Below, piece after piece: positions 18,183 to 28,536 of a stretch of 64,000 bases of DNA (the first letter of the stretch is position 1; each line of letters opens with the position of its first letter). This stretch comes from Leptospira terpstrae serovar Hualin str. LT 11-33 = ATCC 700639 (lineage in GTDB: Bacteria; Spirochaetota; Leptospiria; Leptospirales; Leptospiraceae), in assembly GCF_000332495.1 (NCBI RefSeq), contig NZ_AOGW02000016.1:62001-126000 (forward strand), given 5' to 3'. The position numbers and the translations under genes were made by a program. A model generated the notes under the pieces. That model was not told where the DNA came from and ran no database searches. It saw nothing but the letters and a program-made list of their open reading frames with translations.

Positions 18183-19268
18183 ATGCAGGCTTTTTTAGTT
18201 TTAGCAAACGGAACGGTCATGAAGGGCCGATCCTTCGGTGCAAATAAGAATTCCATTGGTGAGGTGGTCTTTAACACCTCTATGGCAGGTTATCAGGAAA
18301 TCATTACTGATCCCTCCTACAAAGGCCAACTGGTGACCCTCACTTATCCCATGATTGGGAATTACGGTATCAATCCAGACGATATGGAATCCGATCGGAT
18401 CCAAGCTTCGGGTCTGATTGTCAAAGAATACGTGAAACGACCTTCCAACTTCCAATCCAAAGAAACACTAAGTGAGTTTTTAATTCGGTTTGGGGTCCCT
18501 GCCATTGAAGGAATCGATACCCGTAAACTAACGCGCATGATACGCAATTCAGGTGCCATGTCTTGTGGTATTTTTATCAGCGAAACTTATGAAGATTCCT
18601 TTCTCGAGGCAGTAAAAAACGCTCCATCCATGGAAGGACAAGACTTAGCCCAAGTTGTCACGTGTGAAAAACCGTATGAATACGGAGCACATTCTCCTAG
18701 TAAATTCAAACTGGCGGTCTACGACTTCGGGATCAAACGCAATATACTAAAACTTTTGGATGCAGCCGGATTCAATGTCCATGTTTATCCTGCAAAAACA
18801 AAGGCGGAAGATTTACTGAAAGAAGGTTTTGATGCCTATTTCCTTTCTAATGGTCCAGGTGATCCTGCTCCATTAGATTATGCCATTGCTTCAGCAAAGG
18901 CCATTATGGAGGCAAAAAAGCCACTCTTTGGAATTTGTTTAGGCCACCAAATCATAGGCCTTGCTCTTGGGAAAAAGACAGCCAAACTTAAGTTTGGTCA
19001 CCGTGGTGGGAACCATCCTGTCCGAAACGAAGAAACAGGGAAAATTGAAATCACATCCCAAAACCATGGGTTTCATGTATTAGGTGAATCAACTAGTGAG
19101 ATGCCAATCACGAGGATCAATTTATTTGACCAAACGGTAGCCGGTCTAAAAATCGCAGGCCTTCCTGTGATGGCAGTCCAATACCACCCAGAAGCATGCC
19201 CTGGTCCCCATGACTCAGCCTATCATTTCCAAGAATTTTATACTATGGTAGAATCCTCTAAATCGTAA
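18183..19268 (+). CDS. carA: Carbamoyl-phosphate synthase, small (glutaminase) subunit
   Basis: About 361 aa. The N-terminal domain has [14 protein letters not shown] and [14 protein letters not shown], universal in CarA. The class-I glutaminase domain carries the catalytic cysteine in FGICLGHQI, with histidine and glutamate in VQYHPEA. The protein hydrolyses glutamine and passes ammonia to CarB for arginine and pyrimidine synthesis. I chose [10 protein letters not shown] because family members begin just before this strand; an ATG at 18174 is nearly as good. carB is not in the window. Confidence 0.95.
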   Translation: MQAFLVLANGTVMKGRSFGANKNSIGEVVFNTSMAGYQEIITDPSYKGQLVTLTYPMIGNYGINPDDMESDRIQASGLIVKEYVKRPSNFQSKETLSEFLIRFGVPAIEGIDTRKLTRMIRNSGAMSCGIFISETYEDSFLEAVKNAPSMEGQDLAQVVTCEKPYEYGAHSPSKFKLAVYDFGIKRNILKLLDAAGFNVHVYPAKTKAEDLLKEGFDAYFLSNGPGDPAPLDYAIASAKAIMEAKKPLFGICLGHQIIGLALGKKTAKLKFGHRGGNHPVRNEETGKIEITSQNHGFHVLGESTSEMPITRINLFDQTVAGLKIAGLPVMAVQYHPEACPGPHDSAYHFQEFYTMVESSKS

Positions 19269-19294
19269 GATTTGGTAAAAAAGTGAGGCAATTC

Positions 19295-19480
19295 ATGTCA
19301 TACAACGAAGATAAAAATTTTTGGGGAATCCCATACGGAACCGAAATCACTGCAGAAGCATTTGTAAAAGACATTTGGGATCCAAGTACTGAAGAAATTC
19401 TAACACCAAAACAATTTTTTGGTCTTGGTTGGGGAATCAACCTACATGCCCTGGGACGTAGAGTGGGCGTGATCAAATAG
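19295..19480 (+). CDS. Small DUF5808-like protein
   Basis: A 61-aa protein beginning MSYNEDKNFWGIPYG, with GAGG before the ATG. The segment IWDPSTEEILTPKQFFGLGW followed by GINL matches the pattern of DUF5808 proteins (a D-P...PK-x-F-G-x-GW-x-N motif). Function of that family is unknown. It follows carA by 26 nt and its 3' end overlaps the convergent SGNH gene by 39 nt. Assignment to the family is from memory of the motif. Confidence 0.7.
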   Translation: MSYNEDKNFWGIPYGTEITAEAFVKDIWDPSTEEILTPKQFFGLGWGINLHALGRRVGVIK

Positions 19481-20494
19481 AACCTTTTTTAACATCTTTG
19501 CAAACGCATCTCTTCCTTTTTGGTTGAGGTGCGTCAGATCTGCAAAATACTGATAGTCATCTAAAAACACAGATTTAAAATCAAAAACTACCACCTTCTT
19601 CTTGTTAGGATCGGTTGTAATTGCCCTGAAAAACATATCAGCTACAAAGTTTGCATTTGTTTGCATCATATCCTTTTCCATCTTTGGAGAAAATGGGATT
19701 CGCAAAATAACTACATCTAGATTCCGTTTTTCCCACAATCGCAAACATTCCCACCATATTTGCATAGAAAGATCTCGTTTACCTGCCAAAACCTGTGTGT
19801 TTAAGTTTGAAAATTCTTCCGATTCTTTTAAAGTCGGATCTTCACCGATAAACTTCCAAACCCAAGATCCTTGGTTTTTTGTCATACTGTCTTGAATAAA
19901 CTTAAATTCTTGTTTCCTTCGCGGGACATCTGTTTGAGCGATGGGGTCATAAACCAAACGATTTAGATTAGAGCTGAGTCCGAAATAAGGAAATACAGAA
20001 ATAATCAATTTCCAACTAAAATCAGTTAGGTTAGAAAAATACGCCTTTTGTAACAAAGGATGAGTGATTGTATGAGAGGAAAAATTTCCAAATGAATAGA
20101 ACAATTGTCTGCTGGCATCAGTTACAGAGTTTTTACTGGTATTTAACGGAGAAAGATTTACATAAACTTTTTTTAATTTAGGAAGTTTGTATACCACATC
20201 CAAAGAGTCGGCAAGAATTCCCTCTGGTTGTTGGCTGGGTTTGGGAAGGTATAAAACCTCTTCCACTAACACTCCTTCTAATTCGGCAATCAGATCGGGT
20301 GATATGCCACTGACAATTTGACTATCACCTATTACCAACACCTTTGCTTCATTGAATATCTTTCGTTTATTTGCAAAATACCAATAGGAAGAAGTAGTTT
20401 CACAAAATGGTACAACCCACTCTAAACTAATGTGCATAAATAGAGAAAGGATGGTCAGAGTGATTATTAGAAAACGGATCTTCATCATGGTCAT
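19442..20494 (-). CDS. SGNH-like protein partnered with MBOAT acyltransferase (DUF1574-like)
   Basis: About 350 aa. A single N-terminal membrane anchor (FLIITLTILSLFMHIS) precedes an extracytoplasmic domain whose first strand is VLVIGDSQIVSGIS, the GDS block of SGNH hydrolases. The C-terminus has DLTHLNQKGRDAF, which supplies the Asp-x-x-His of the triad. Proteins of this layout, including leptospiral DUF1574 and AlgJ/AlgX/DltD types, work with an MBOAT to O-acylate extracellular polymers. The ATG at 20494 overlaps the MBOAT stop (TAATG), so the two are coupled. A later ATG at 20485 is possible. Confidence 0.8.
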   Translation of the reverse strand: MTMMKIRFLIITLTILSLFMHISLEWVVPFCETTSSYWYFANKRKIFNEAKVLVIGDSQIVSGISPDLIAELEGVLVEEVLYLPKPSQQPEGILADSLDVVYKLPKLKKVYVNLSPLNTSKNSVTDASRQLFYSFGNFSSHTITHPLLQKAYFSNLTDFSWKLIISVFPYFGLSSNLNRLVYDPIAQTDVPRRKQEFKFIQDSMTKNQGSWVWKFIGEDPTLKESEEFSNLNTQVLAGKRDLSMQIWWECLRLWEKRNLDVVILRIPFSPKMEKDMMQTNANFVADMFFRAITTDPNKKKVVVFDFKSVFLDDYQYFADLTHLNQKGRDAFAKMLKKVLFDHAHSTSQGM

Positions 20495-21891
20495 TAAAAC
20501 TGAAAATAGAAAAAATCCTGTTTCCCAAAAGGAGAAAATAAGGAAAACCAAAGAAACAAAATAAAGAACATCAAAAGAAATGGATAAGGTTTCGATGAAA
20601 TAAAAAAGGTGGGACGTTCCGTTTGTAATCTCTCTTGCCAAAAATCAAATGCAAGTAAAGGGATCGAAGTGAGAAGGATCATCAAAGGAATAGAAGATAT
20701 CTCTGGAAGATGAGATAAATTACCAATGATTAACTTTGTTTCTGAAGGAGAATGAATGCGAAATAAAAGAAGTCCTAAAGAAAAAGTATAAAAGGTTAAA
20801 ATCGTTCCTAAAATGGATTGAAGGCGACTATTCTCTTTTACAAATCCATACTGTTTTAAACAACGATATAGGACCAAACAAAGTCCCAAATACACTCCCC
20901 AAATAACAAAACCGTAACCTGCCCCATGCCAAATTCCCGCCAAAAACCATACAATCATTAGGTTTGCATTTTCCCGAAAGAAACCATGCCTATTACCACC
21001 TAACCTAATGTAAACGTAATCACGCAACCAAGTGGAAAGGGAAATATGCCATTTGGACCAAAATTCTGATGGATTTGAAGAAAAAAATGGGCGTTTAAAA
21101 TTATTCATCAAACGAAAACCCATCATTTCTGCAAGGCCCATGGCACAAAGGGAATAACCAAAAAAGTCTGCATAAACTTGAAATGCTATCACTGGAGCCA
21201 CAACCCATAAAATTCCTGGTTCCAAAGTTTCAAATGATAAGGCATGAATTTCCACATACCTGGAGAATGGATCGGCAATCGTGGACTTAATAAAAACCCC
21301 CCAAATAAAAAGGGAGACCCCATTCCAAATATTTTCACTTGCGATTGTTTGTTTAGATTCTATTTGTGGAATGAGATTACCCGGTCTCTCGATTGGACCA
21401 AGTAACAATAGAGGGAAAAACAAATCATAGATGGCAAATGTAAAGAAGTTCTTACATGGCAAAATGCGTCCATCGTAAACCTCAATCAAATAACTGATGT
21501 TGTGAAAGGTATAAAAAGAAATCCCAATGGGTAACAAAATTTCCGGTTTCCATTCCAATCCAGGGAAACCAAAGCCAATCTTTAAATCAGAGAACAACTC
21601 CCAAGCAAAAACAAAATACTTAAAAACTCCCAAATACAACAAATTGGAAGTTACACCGAATACAAAAAAAATTTTACGTTTACTACTTACAATTGAAGAA
21701 AGATATCGCGCCAAACTATAATTAAATACTACTGAGATTAACAATAATACTGTTGCATTCAAATTCCATTGTGAATAGAAATAAATTCCGAAAAGCAAAA
21801 GTAAATGTTTTCTGATCCTATCCGAAACAAAATAATAGATTAGATAAAAAAATACAAAATGAGAGAGAAAGGAAATGGAGTTAAATAACAC
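20494..21891 (-). CDS. MBOAT family O-acyltransferase (AlgI/PatA-like)
   Basis: A 465-aa polytopic membrane protein with about 11 hydrophobic segments. SEFWSKWHISLSTWLRDYVY followed by IRLGGNR is the cytoplasmic MBOAT signature, and the catalytic histidine lies in FLAGIWHGAGYGF near residue 321. Members move acetyl or other acyl groups across the membrane to polysaccharides. The SGNH partner overlaps it directly downstream, as in algI-algJ type pairs. The acceptor polymer is not known from this window. Confidence 0.93.
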   Translation of the reverse strand: MLFNSISFLSHFVFFYLIYYFVSDRIRKHLLLLFGIYFYSQWNLNATVLLLISVVFNYSLARYLSSIVSSKRKIFFVFGVTSNLLYLGVFKYFVFAWELFSDLKIGFGFPGLEWKPEILLPIGISFYTFHNISYLIEVYDGRILPCKNFFTFAIYDLFFPLLLLGPIERPGNLIPQIESKQTIASENIWNGVSLFIWGVFIKSTIADPFSRYVEIHALSFETLEPGILWVVAPVIAFQVYADFFGYSLCAMGLAEMMGFRLMNNFKRPFFSSNPSEFWSKWHISLSTWLRDYVYIRLGGNRHGFFRENANLMIVWFLAGIWHGAGYGFVIWGVYLGLCLVLYRCLKQYGFVKENSRLQSILGTILTFYTFSLGLLLFRIHSPSETKLIIGNLSHLPEISSIPLMILLTSIPLLAFDFWQERLQTERPTFFISSKPYPFLLMFFILFLWFSLFSPFGKQDFFYFQF

Positions 21892-21901
21892 GAGTCGTTA
21901 C

Positions 21902-24139
21902 TTAGGCTTCTTCAACCATTTCCAAAAATTGGTTTTTATCCTTCGTGTCATTCGGATAGGATAAATTTAAAACTCTAAAAGTTGCGCGAAAAGATCCAAT
22001 AATGGCTTCTTCTTTTTTTGCAAAGGACGATTTGATTTTTTTGATCACAACATCTGTTTCTTCTTTATCCTTGCCATGAAGAACCATTGCAAACTTGCCT
22101 TGTCCAACGCGGGTAAAAAAGTCCAACTCCCCGATATGATCCATCATAGTTTTGCGTAAAGCATCCGCATAACGAGCAAATGTTCCAGCTCCGACCAAAT
22201 GAACCATTCTGGAAACATTTTGAATTTTAAATAAAGAAACAGTAAAATTTAAATTCATTTGTGAAGCTTTTTCAATTTCACTCAAAATTCGAGACTCTAA
22301 TGGATTGAATGGATTTCTAAACAATGCTTCTTTTTCTTGCAAGATAAGAAGATTGGCAAAAACGGGTGCGGAGGTTTCAAGTAAAGCGACGGCAACATCT
22401 CTTGTTGTATCAGTCCAAGTAGATCCAGTTGAGTGCACAATGACCATACCTACAAGCCAATTCAAATTGATGATTGGAAGGATTGTAAATTCACTCATGA
22501 TTCCCAATTCATCATTTGTAAAAATTGATTTTAATTCGGAATCTTCTCTAAAGTTTTCCAATTTATAAACGCCTGGAACGTTCGAAACCATTCCGACGAT
22601 ATCAGAGTCTTTACTTAGTTTAAAGTCTTTGGCACGTTCAGGTAAAATAAAATTGGAACCAAACACGATATAGTCGGATCTAGTTTCAGAATCTAATACT
22701 AAGAATGAGAATTGTTTTACACCCAGCTTGTTTTTAATATTATCAACTAGAAGATCGTAAGCTTCATCCATTTTGCGAACACGTGCAAAATCACGAGCTG
22801 ATTGCAAAACAGATTCATTAATTTCAATGACTTCTTTTGCTTGAACTAAATTGTCATTCATTTGCTCAAACTCAGATACTCTTTCAAACACAGAACCGGC
22901 AATATCGCCGACAATTTTTGCAAATTCTAAGTCATCAGTGATGTATTCTTCGCCATTGATTAGTTTTCCAAGTGACAATACGCCAAAACACTTTTGACCA
23001 TGCCGAATGGGAACAAGGATTTCAGAACCCATATCATTTAATAACTTTAACTCTCGATTGGGTAACCGTGAGGATTTAAATTCCCCTGCATAAATAACAG
23101 TTTCTGAATCGGAAATTCGAGAATAAATTTCATCATTTGGAGAAAGGTACCAACTGTCTTTTGATTGGATCCCTTGTGCAGCAACTGCTTCCCATTTAGG
23201 ATTTTTAGGGTTTGTAGAAGTAAGGACCACCACTGAATTACAACCGACTTGTCCAATCAAACTATAAACTAAATTATCAAAATAATCAGAGAACTCTTTG
23301 GAAGAAGCGATTTCCTTTGTGATTTCAAAGATAGCTTGGTAGTTTTCGATGCGTTTTTTAGAAGCCAGATGATATGACATAGGAGCAGTTCCAAAATCTG
23401 ATTCATCGTCAAAAAGTACGTCTTCTCCAATGGGAGCTGGATCTTCTTTTGTGGGTCTAAGCGGTTGTTTTGCTGCTTCTTTTTTAGCATCATTCTCCCA
23501 CTCATCAAAAATATTGACTTCTGGAAGTGGAGCATCTGGTTCCGAAATATCATCATGAAAGTCACGGTCAACCAAATCATCATCTAACTCTGATTTGTTT
23601 GCAGTAGGGAGTTTTGGTTCTTCCAGTGATGGTTCTAGATTTATTTCTGGTAGTTCTGAATCTTCTGAGATTTCTTCTGGAGTCGGCTCGTCAAAAGAAG
23701 GTAAATCAAAATCTAAATCAGGTTCTTCTAATGCCTCTGGTTCCGAATCTTCATCTGAAATGGGTTGGTAGTCGCTCGGGCCGTCATCCAAATCATTTTC
23801 TAATTGCGGAAGTGGATTCTCATCCCAAGTATCATCCGCTAACTCACCAAAGTCGGCATCTGTTAACTCAGGAATATCGCTTAAATCAAATTCTTCTTCT
23901 CCATCGGGACTTGGGAGGTCTCCAATTTCCGTGGCAAGTGCATCCGGAAAACTATCGTCTAACCATTCTGAGTCGGAGTCTGCTACTGGAACGGATTCTT
24001 TCTTTTGCGGAACTGTTTCTTCACGGAAATGTTCTGCTTTTTTCAATAAAGAAGGTCTGTCTTTGGTATTTGTAAGAGAATTTGGAGTCGAGGAACCCGA
24101 AGTTTTTTTAATTTCTTCGGCTCTATCGAGAAGTCCCAC
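21902..24139 (-). CDS. GAF-domain protein with acidic N-terminus and degenerate GGDEF-like C-terminus
   Basis: A 745-aa soluble protein. Residues 1-40 hold two copies of a short helix, LLDRAEEI and LLKKAEHF. Residues 55-245 are acidic and probably disordered. Two GAF-like sensor domains lie at about 265-430 (with SEILVPIRHGQKCFGVLSLG) and 450-610. The final 120 residues align by pattern with a diguanylate cyclase fold (FFTRVGQGKFAMVLHG), but the GGDEF loop is replaced by GQGKF, so cyclase activity is unlikely. It lies 1 nt after the acidic repeat protein gene, so they are very likely coexpressed. Confidence 0.78.
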   Translation of the reverse strand: MGLLDRAEEIKKTSGSSTPNSLTNTKDRPSLLKKAEHFREETVPQKKESVPVADSDSEWLDDSFPDALATEIGDLPSPDGEEEFDLSDIPELTDADFGELADDTWDENPLPQLENDLDDGPSDYQPISDEDSEPEALEEPDLDFDLPSFDEPTPEEISEDSELPEINLEPSLEEPKLPTANKSELDDDLVDRDFHDDISEPDAPLPEVNIFDEWENDAKKEAAKQPLRPTKEDPAPIGEDVLFDDESDFGTAPMSYHLASKKRIENYQAIFEITKEIASSKEFSDYFDNLVYSLIGQVGCNSVVVLTSTNPKNPKWEAVAAQGIQSKDSWYLSPNDEIYSRISDSETVIYAGEFKSSRLPNRELKLLNDMGSEILVPIRHGQKCFGVLSLGKLINGEEYITDDLEFAKIVGDIAGSVFERVSEFEQMNDNLVQAKEVIEINESVLQSARDFARVRKMDEAYDLLVDNIKNKLGVKQFSFLVLDSETRSDYIVFGSNFILPERAKDFKLSKDSDIVGMVSNVPGVYKLENFREDSELKSIFTNDELGIMSEFTILPIINLNWLVGMVIVHSTGSTWTDTTRDVAVALLETSAPVFANLLILQEKEALFRNPFNPLESRILSEIEKASQMNLNFTVSLFKIQNVSRMVHLVGAGTFARYADALRKTMMDHIGELDFFTRVGQGKFAMVLHGKDKEETDVVIKKIKSSFAKKEEAIIGSFRATFRVLNLSYPNDTKDKNQFLEMVEEA

Positions 24140-24140
24140 T

Positions 24141-26369
24141 TTATAACTCCAATTCTTTCATCATTTTTTTGTATAACTCGAAGTATTGAGACTTCGAAAA
24201 TTCTCGAATCACTTCATCAGGAAGATTTCCGAGTAGGTTGTCTAAATAACCTAGAACTTTTTTACGATCACCAACAGATAGATTTTCACCACCTGCATCA
24301 GCAAAAGCTTCTGCAGATGATTGTTTTGGATCTGGTGCAGTTACATCTGATTTACGGAGTTCTTCCAATGGAGAGAGTTTTCCTTCCATTGCATATTCAT
24401 CTAAATCAACTTCAAATTCTTCTGAATCATCAGAAGCTAGAGTAGGAATTCTTGTTTCTTTAGGTTCATTGATTGTTAAATCAAAACTATCATCAACTGT
24501 GGCATCAGAAGTTAAGTCTCCAAAATCAAACTCATTTTCATGTTCTACTAAATCATCTTCATTGTTTGTAGTAAGATCGAATTCTGATGGTTCTTCGTTA
24601 CCAATTTGTTCTGAAAGAGTAAACTCTTCTTCTTCAGGGAGGTCAGCAATGTCTTCTAATCCTTCACCTGGCAGTTCTTCACCTAAAATTTCATCGAGGC
24701 TTTCAGAAGAAAGGGTAACATCTTCCTGCTCAACTTCCTCTTCTTCAGAAGCTGTGATGTTTTCAAGTTCTTCCATTGACAAAGCGATGGATTCGTCTTC
24801 TTCTTCTTCAGCAAGTAAATCGGATTTCGGAGCTAATTCTTCTTCGTAAGGTAATGGGGCACGATCAAAACTATCTACAAGTTCTTCTTCAGAACTTTCT
24901 TCTGCATCTGAAGCAATGGATTCTAATTCTTCCATAGAAAGTGCAATAGGACCTTCGTCTTCTTCCTCTGAAGATTCGAATCCTTCCATTTGACCTTCTA
25001 GGCCTTCTTCAGAACTTTCTGATTCATCTAGGTCAGATTCAGATTCTCCTAAATCAAATCCAAAGTCATCACCCAAGTCTGTTTCTAATTCGTGACTTTC
25101 TTCTATATCAGAATCGTCTGACTCTTCTATTGGATCACTAGCAATGATATTCCCAAGTTCATCAGGGCTTAATGTAATCGACTCGTCTTCTAGTTCTTCA
25201 TTTAGGATATCGGAAGTTGGCTCTTCGAAGTCTTCTTCGATGGCACCACCTGAAATATTTTCTAGTTCTTCTAAAGATAGAGTGAGAGGGCCTTCATCTT
25301 CTTCATCAGAAGATTCAGTTTCTTCGTCCGGTTCAAATTCCCCACCTAACAAATCAAAAGAGGATTCTTCTTCATCAGAAAAACTTGGAAGTTCTGATTC
25401 ATCATCAGATGTTAAGAACTCGTCCTCAGAACCAAGAGTTTCTTCTAAACTGGCTTCACCACCTGCACCGAGTATACTACCCAATTCTTCATCTGATAAA
25501 GTTAAATTCTCATCTTCTTTTGTTTTACCGAATAACTCTTCTTCTTCAGGGTCAACAAGAGGTTTAAAACTTGTATCCTCTTCTGCCGTCCCAGGTCCTA
25601 AATCATCTTTCGGTATGAAAGTATCTTCAGCATCATGGTCGGTTAAATCAAATTGAGGTTTACCTTCTTCATCAAAGGCAAGGTTTGTATCAATTTCGGA
25701 ATCATCCAAATCTAAATCAAGATCGGAATCTTCATCAATTAAAGCATGTTCTTCTTCATCAAAGTGAGAGCGTTCCGATTCTCCTAAATGGTCTTCTTCT
25801 TCTAAATCACCCGTAATATTTTCGAGTTCTTCTAAAGAAAGAGAGATTGGGCCTTCCTCTTCTTCTTCTTCTATAACTTGTTTTGATTTTTTAGAAGTTA
25901 AAATTCCATCTTCGCCGTTTAGGATTGATTCGATTTCTTTATCAAGATCAATCAAATCATCATCAAATTCTAGCTCAAGATCATCATCATCGTTATAAGT
26001 TGGTTTGGATTTATTTGGAGTTTTGGTTTGTTCTTTTTCTGATTCTTCTTCGTAATCAGAAAAATCAGCATGAATGTCTTCATCATGGAGAATAGGATCT
26101 TCTTCCCCAAGTAAGTTAAGGTCAGAATCTAAATCTATATCTAATAAATCGTCATAGGTATCGGAAGAGGCAACCATATCTGAAATGGAATCGTCTTCAT
26201 CGTCAAAAGCAGAGATATCTTCTAGGTTTGGGGCTTCAATCCCTGGCGATACATCCAAGTCATCATCGCCCATATCAAAATCATCCAAATCTAAGGAAAA
26301 CGAGTCTTCATCGAGTATAGGTTCGATGTTTTCTAGATCTTCGTTTTTATTCTGTTCTTGATCCGCCAT
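24141..26369 (-). CDS. Highly acidic protein with seven LSxEEL repeats
   Basis: A 742-aa protein very rich in Glu, Asp and Ser and almost without Cys, Trp or aromatic residues, so mostly disordered. Seven copies of a 13-residue motif, consensus (I/V/L)xLSxEELxxIxx, occur at residues 175, 289, 362, 398, 475, 528 and 551, with spacings from 23 to 114. The last 80 residues look folded: DRKKVLGYLDNLLGNLPDEV then FSKSQYFELYKKMMKELEL. I recognise no named family. It is followed after 1 nt by the GAF protein and preceded by the SLBB protein 9 nt upstream. Confidence 0.82.
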   Translation of the reverse strand: MADQEQNKNEDLENIEPILDEDSFSLDLDDFDMGDDDLDVSPGIEAPNLEDISAFDDEDDSISDMVASSDTYDDLLDIDLDSDLNLLGEEDPILHDEDIHADFSDYEEESEKEQTKTPNKSKPTYNDDDDLELEFDDDLIDLDKEIESILNGEDGILTSKKSKQVIEEEEEEGPISLSLEELENITGDLEEEDHLGESERSHFDEEEHALIDEDSDLDLDLDDSEIDTNLAFDEEGKPQFDLTDHDAEDTFIPKDDLGPGTAEEDTSFKPLVDPEEEELFGKTKEDENLTLSDEELGSILGAGGEASLEETLGSEDEFLTSDDESELPSFSDEEESSFDLLGGEFEPDEETESSDEEDEGPLTLSLEELENISGGAIEEDFEEPTSDILNEELEDESITLSPDELGNIIASDPIEESDDSDIEESHELETDLGDDFGFDLGESESDLDESESSEEGLEGQMEGFESSEEEDEGPIALSMEELESIASDAEESSEEELVDSFDRAPLPYEEELAPKSDLLAEEEEDESIALSMEELENITASEEEEVEQEDVTLSSESLDEILGEELPGEGLEDIADLPEEEEFTLSEQIGNEEPSEFDLTTNNEDDLVEHENEFDFGDLTSDATVDDSFDLTINEPKETRIPTLASDDSEEFEVDLDEYAMEGKLSPLEELRKSDVTAPDPKQSSAEAFADAGGENLSVGDRKKVLGYLDNLLGNLPDEVIREFSKSQYFELYKKMMKELEL

Positions 26370-26378
26370 TCGCCTCGG

Positions 26379-26675
26379 TTACCGTTTTCCCAAATTTAGC
26401 ACTTGGCCATCCTCTAACGGTTGTTCCAAGATACTGTCCTCCATTTTGATTTGCGTTCCAGGTAAATACCCACCTGCTATTTCAATCAAATCCTTTCCAT
26501 TCGAACCCGCATCCAATGAATAAAACCCGGGATTCAAAACAGGTCCCTCAATTTTAACACGAATTGGCTCTTCAGAATAGATTCTTTTTCGCAAATCAGG
26601 GTTTTCCTTTAAGTAATAGAATCCGGCAAATAGTATCGATACCAATACAAAACGACGAATCCAATCTACAGCCAA
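26379..26675 (-). CDS. Small membrane-anchored SLBB-domain protein
   Basis: A 98-aa protein with a single N-terminal membrane segment (residues 8-22, FVLVSILFAGFYYL) and an SLBB-like beta-grasp domain: VKIEGPVLNPGFYSLDAG, then DLIEIAGGYLPGT and GQVLNLG. SLBB domains bind sugars or cobalamin in polysaccharide export proteins and ComEA-type proteins. Here the domain is alone. The gene lies 47 nt after atpC and 9 nt before the acidic repeat gene, so it may be read from the ATP synthase transcript or from its own promoter. Confidence 0.75.
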   Translation of the reverse strand: MAVDWIRRFVLVSILFAGFYYLKENPDLRKRIYSEEPIRVKIEGPVLNPGFYSLDAGSNGKDLIEIAGGYLPGTQIKMEDSILEQPLEDGQVLNLGKR

Positions 26676-26722
26676 AGGAAATCCCCCTCTGGTATATTTT
26701 CGGCAAGAAGGGGGGAAAAAAA

Positions 26723-27103
26723 TTAACGTTCGTGCAGTAAAATGCGAACTTTTGCTTTCTTTAGAAGAATTTCTTTGTCTTTGGAGACGGGAAGTGCTTC
26801 CGCCTCTTCCAGGAGTTCCACAGCATGGTCGTGGGATAAATCATCCTCAGAATCTCCACCTTCGGTAAGGACTCGGATTTGGTCGTTTCTCACTTCACAA
26901 AATCCCCCATCGATCGCAATTCGGAATTCTTTTCCCGCTGTATGCAATTTGATGAGCCCAAATTCTAACTGGGACACAAGAGTGGCGTGTCCTGGTAAAA
27001 TTCCAAAATAACCGACAGCTCCAGGCAGAATCACAGACTCTGCCTTGCCTTGGTAAAGGATTTTGTCAGGAGAGATGACCGTTAAAGTCAGTTCTTTACT
27101 CAT
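26723..27103 (-). CDS. atpC: F1Fo ATP synthase epsilon subunit
   Basis: A 126-aa protein of normal epsilon length. The N-terminal beta sandwich has LTVISPDKILYQGKAESVILPG and the family hallmark GYFGILPGHATLV. GGFCEVRNDQIRVL ends the sandwich, and a two-helix C-terminal arm rich in Glu, Ala and Lys follows. Epsilon sits on the central stalk and can inhibit ATP hydrolysis. It is the last of eight synthase genes, 5 nt after atpD. Confidence 0.96.
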   Translation of the reverse strand: MSKELTLTVISPDKILYQGKAESVILPGAVGYFGILPGHATLVSQLEFGLIKLHTAGKEFRIAIDGGFCEVRNDQIRVLTEGGDSEDDLSHDHAVELLEEAEALPVSKDKEILLKKAKVRILLHER

Positions 27104-27108
27104 CCTGA

Positions 27109-28536
<1,428 letters not shown>

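Noticed and set aside
25144..25656. Serine-rich plus-strand frame of 170 codons (and a similar one at 24469-24849)
   Set aside because: These are antisense to the acidic repeat protein; Ser-rich translation is what Glu/Asp codons give when read backwards. No ribosome site or signal peptide.
24141..26369. Repeats at DNA level as a possible CRISPR array or satellite
   Set aside because: Repeat units are coding, unevenly spaced and differ in sequence while keeping the protein motif.
26676..26722. C-run/G-run pairing after atpC as a terminator
   Set aside because: Only five G-C pairs with a loop of about 22 nt and the T-run on the wrong side; not convincing.
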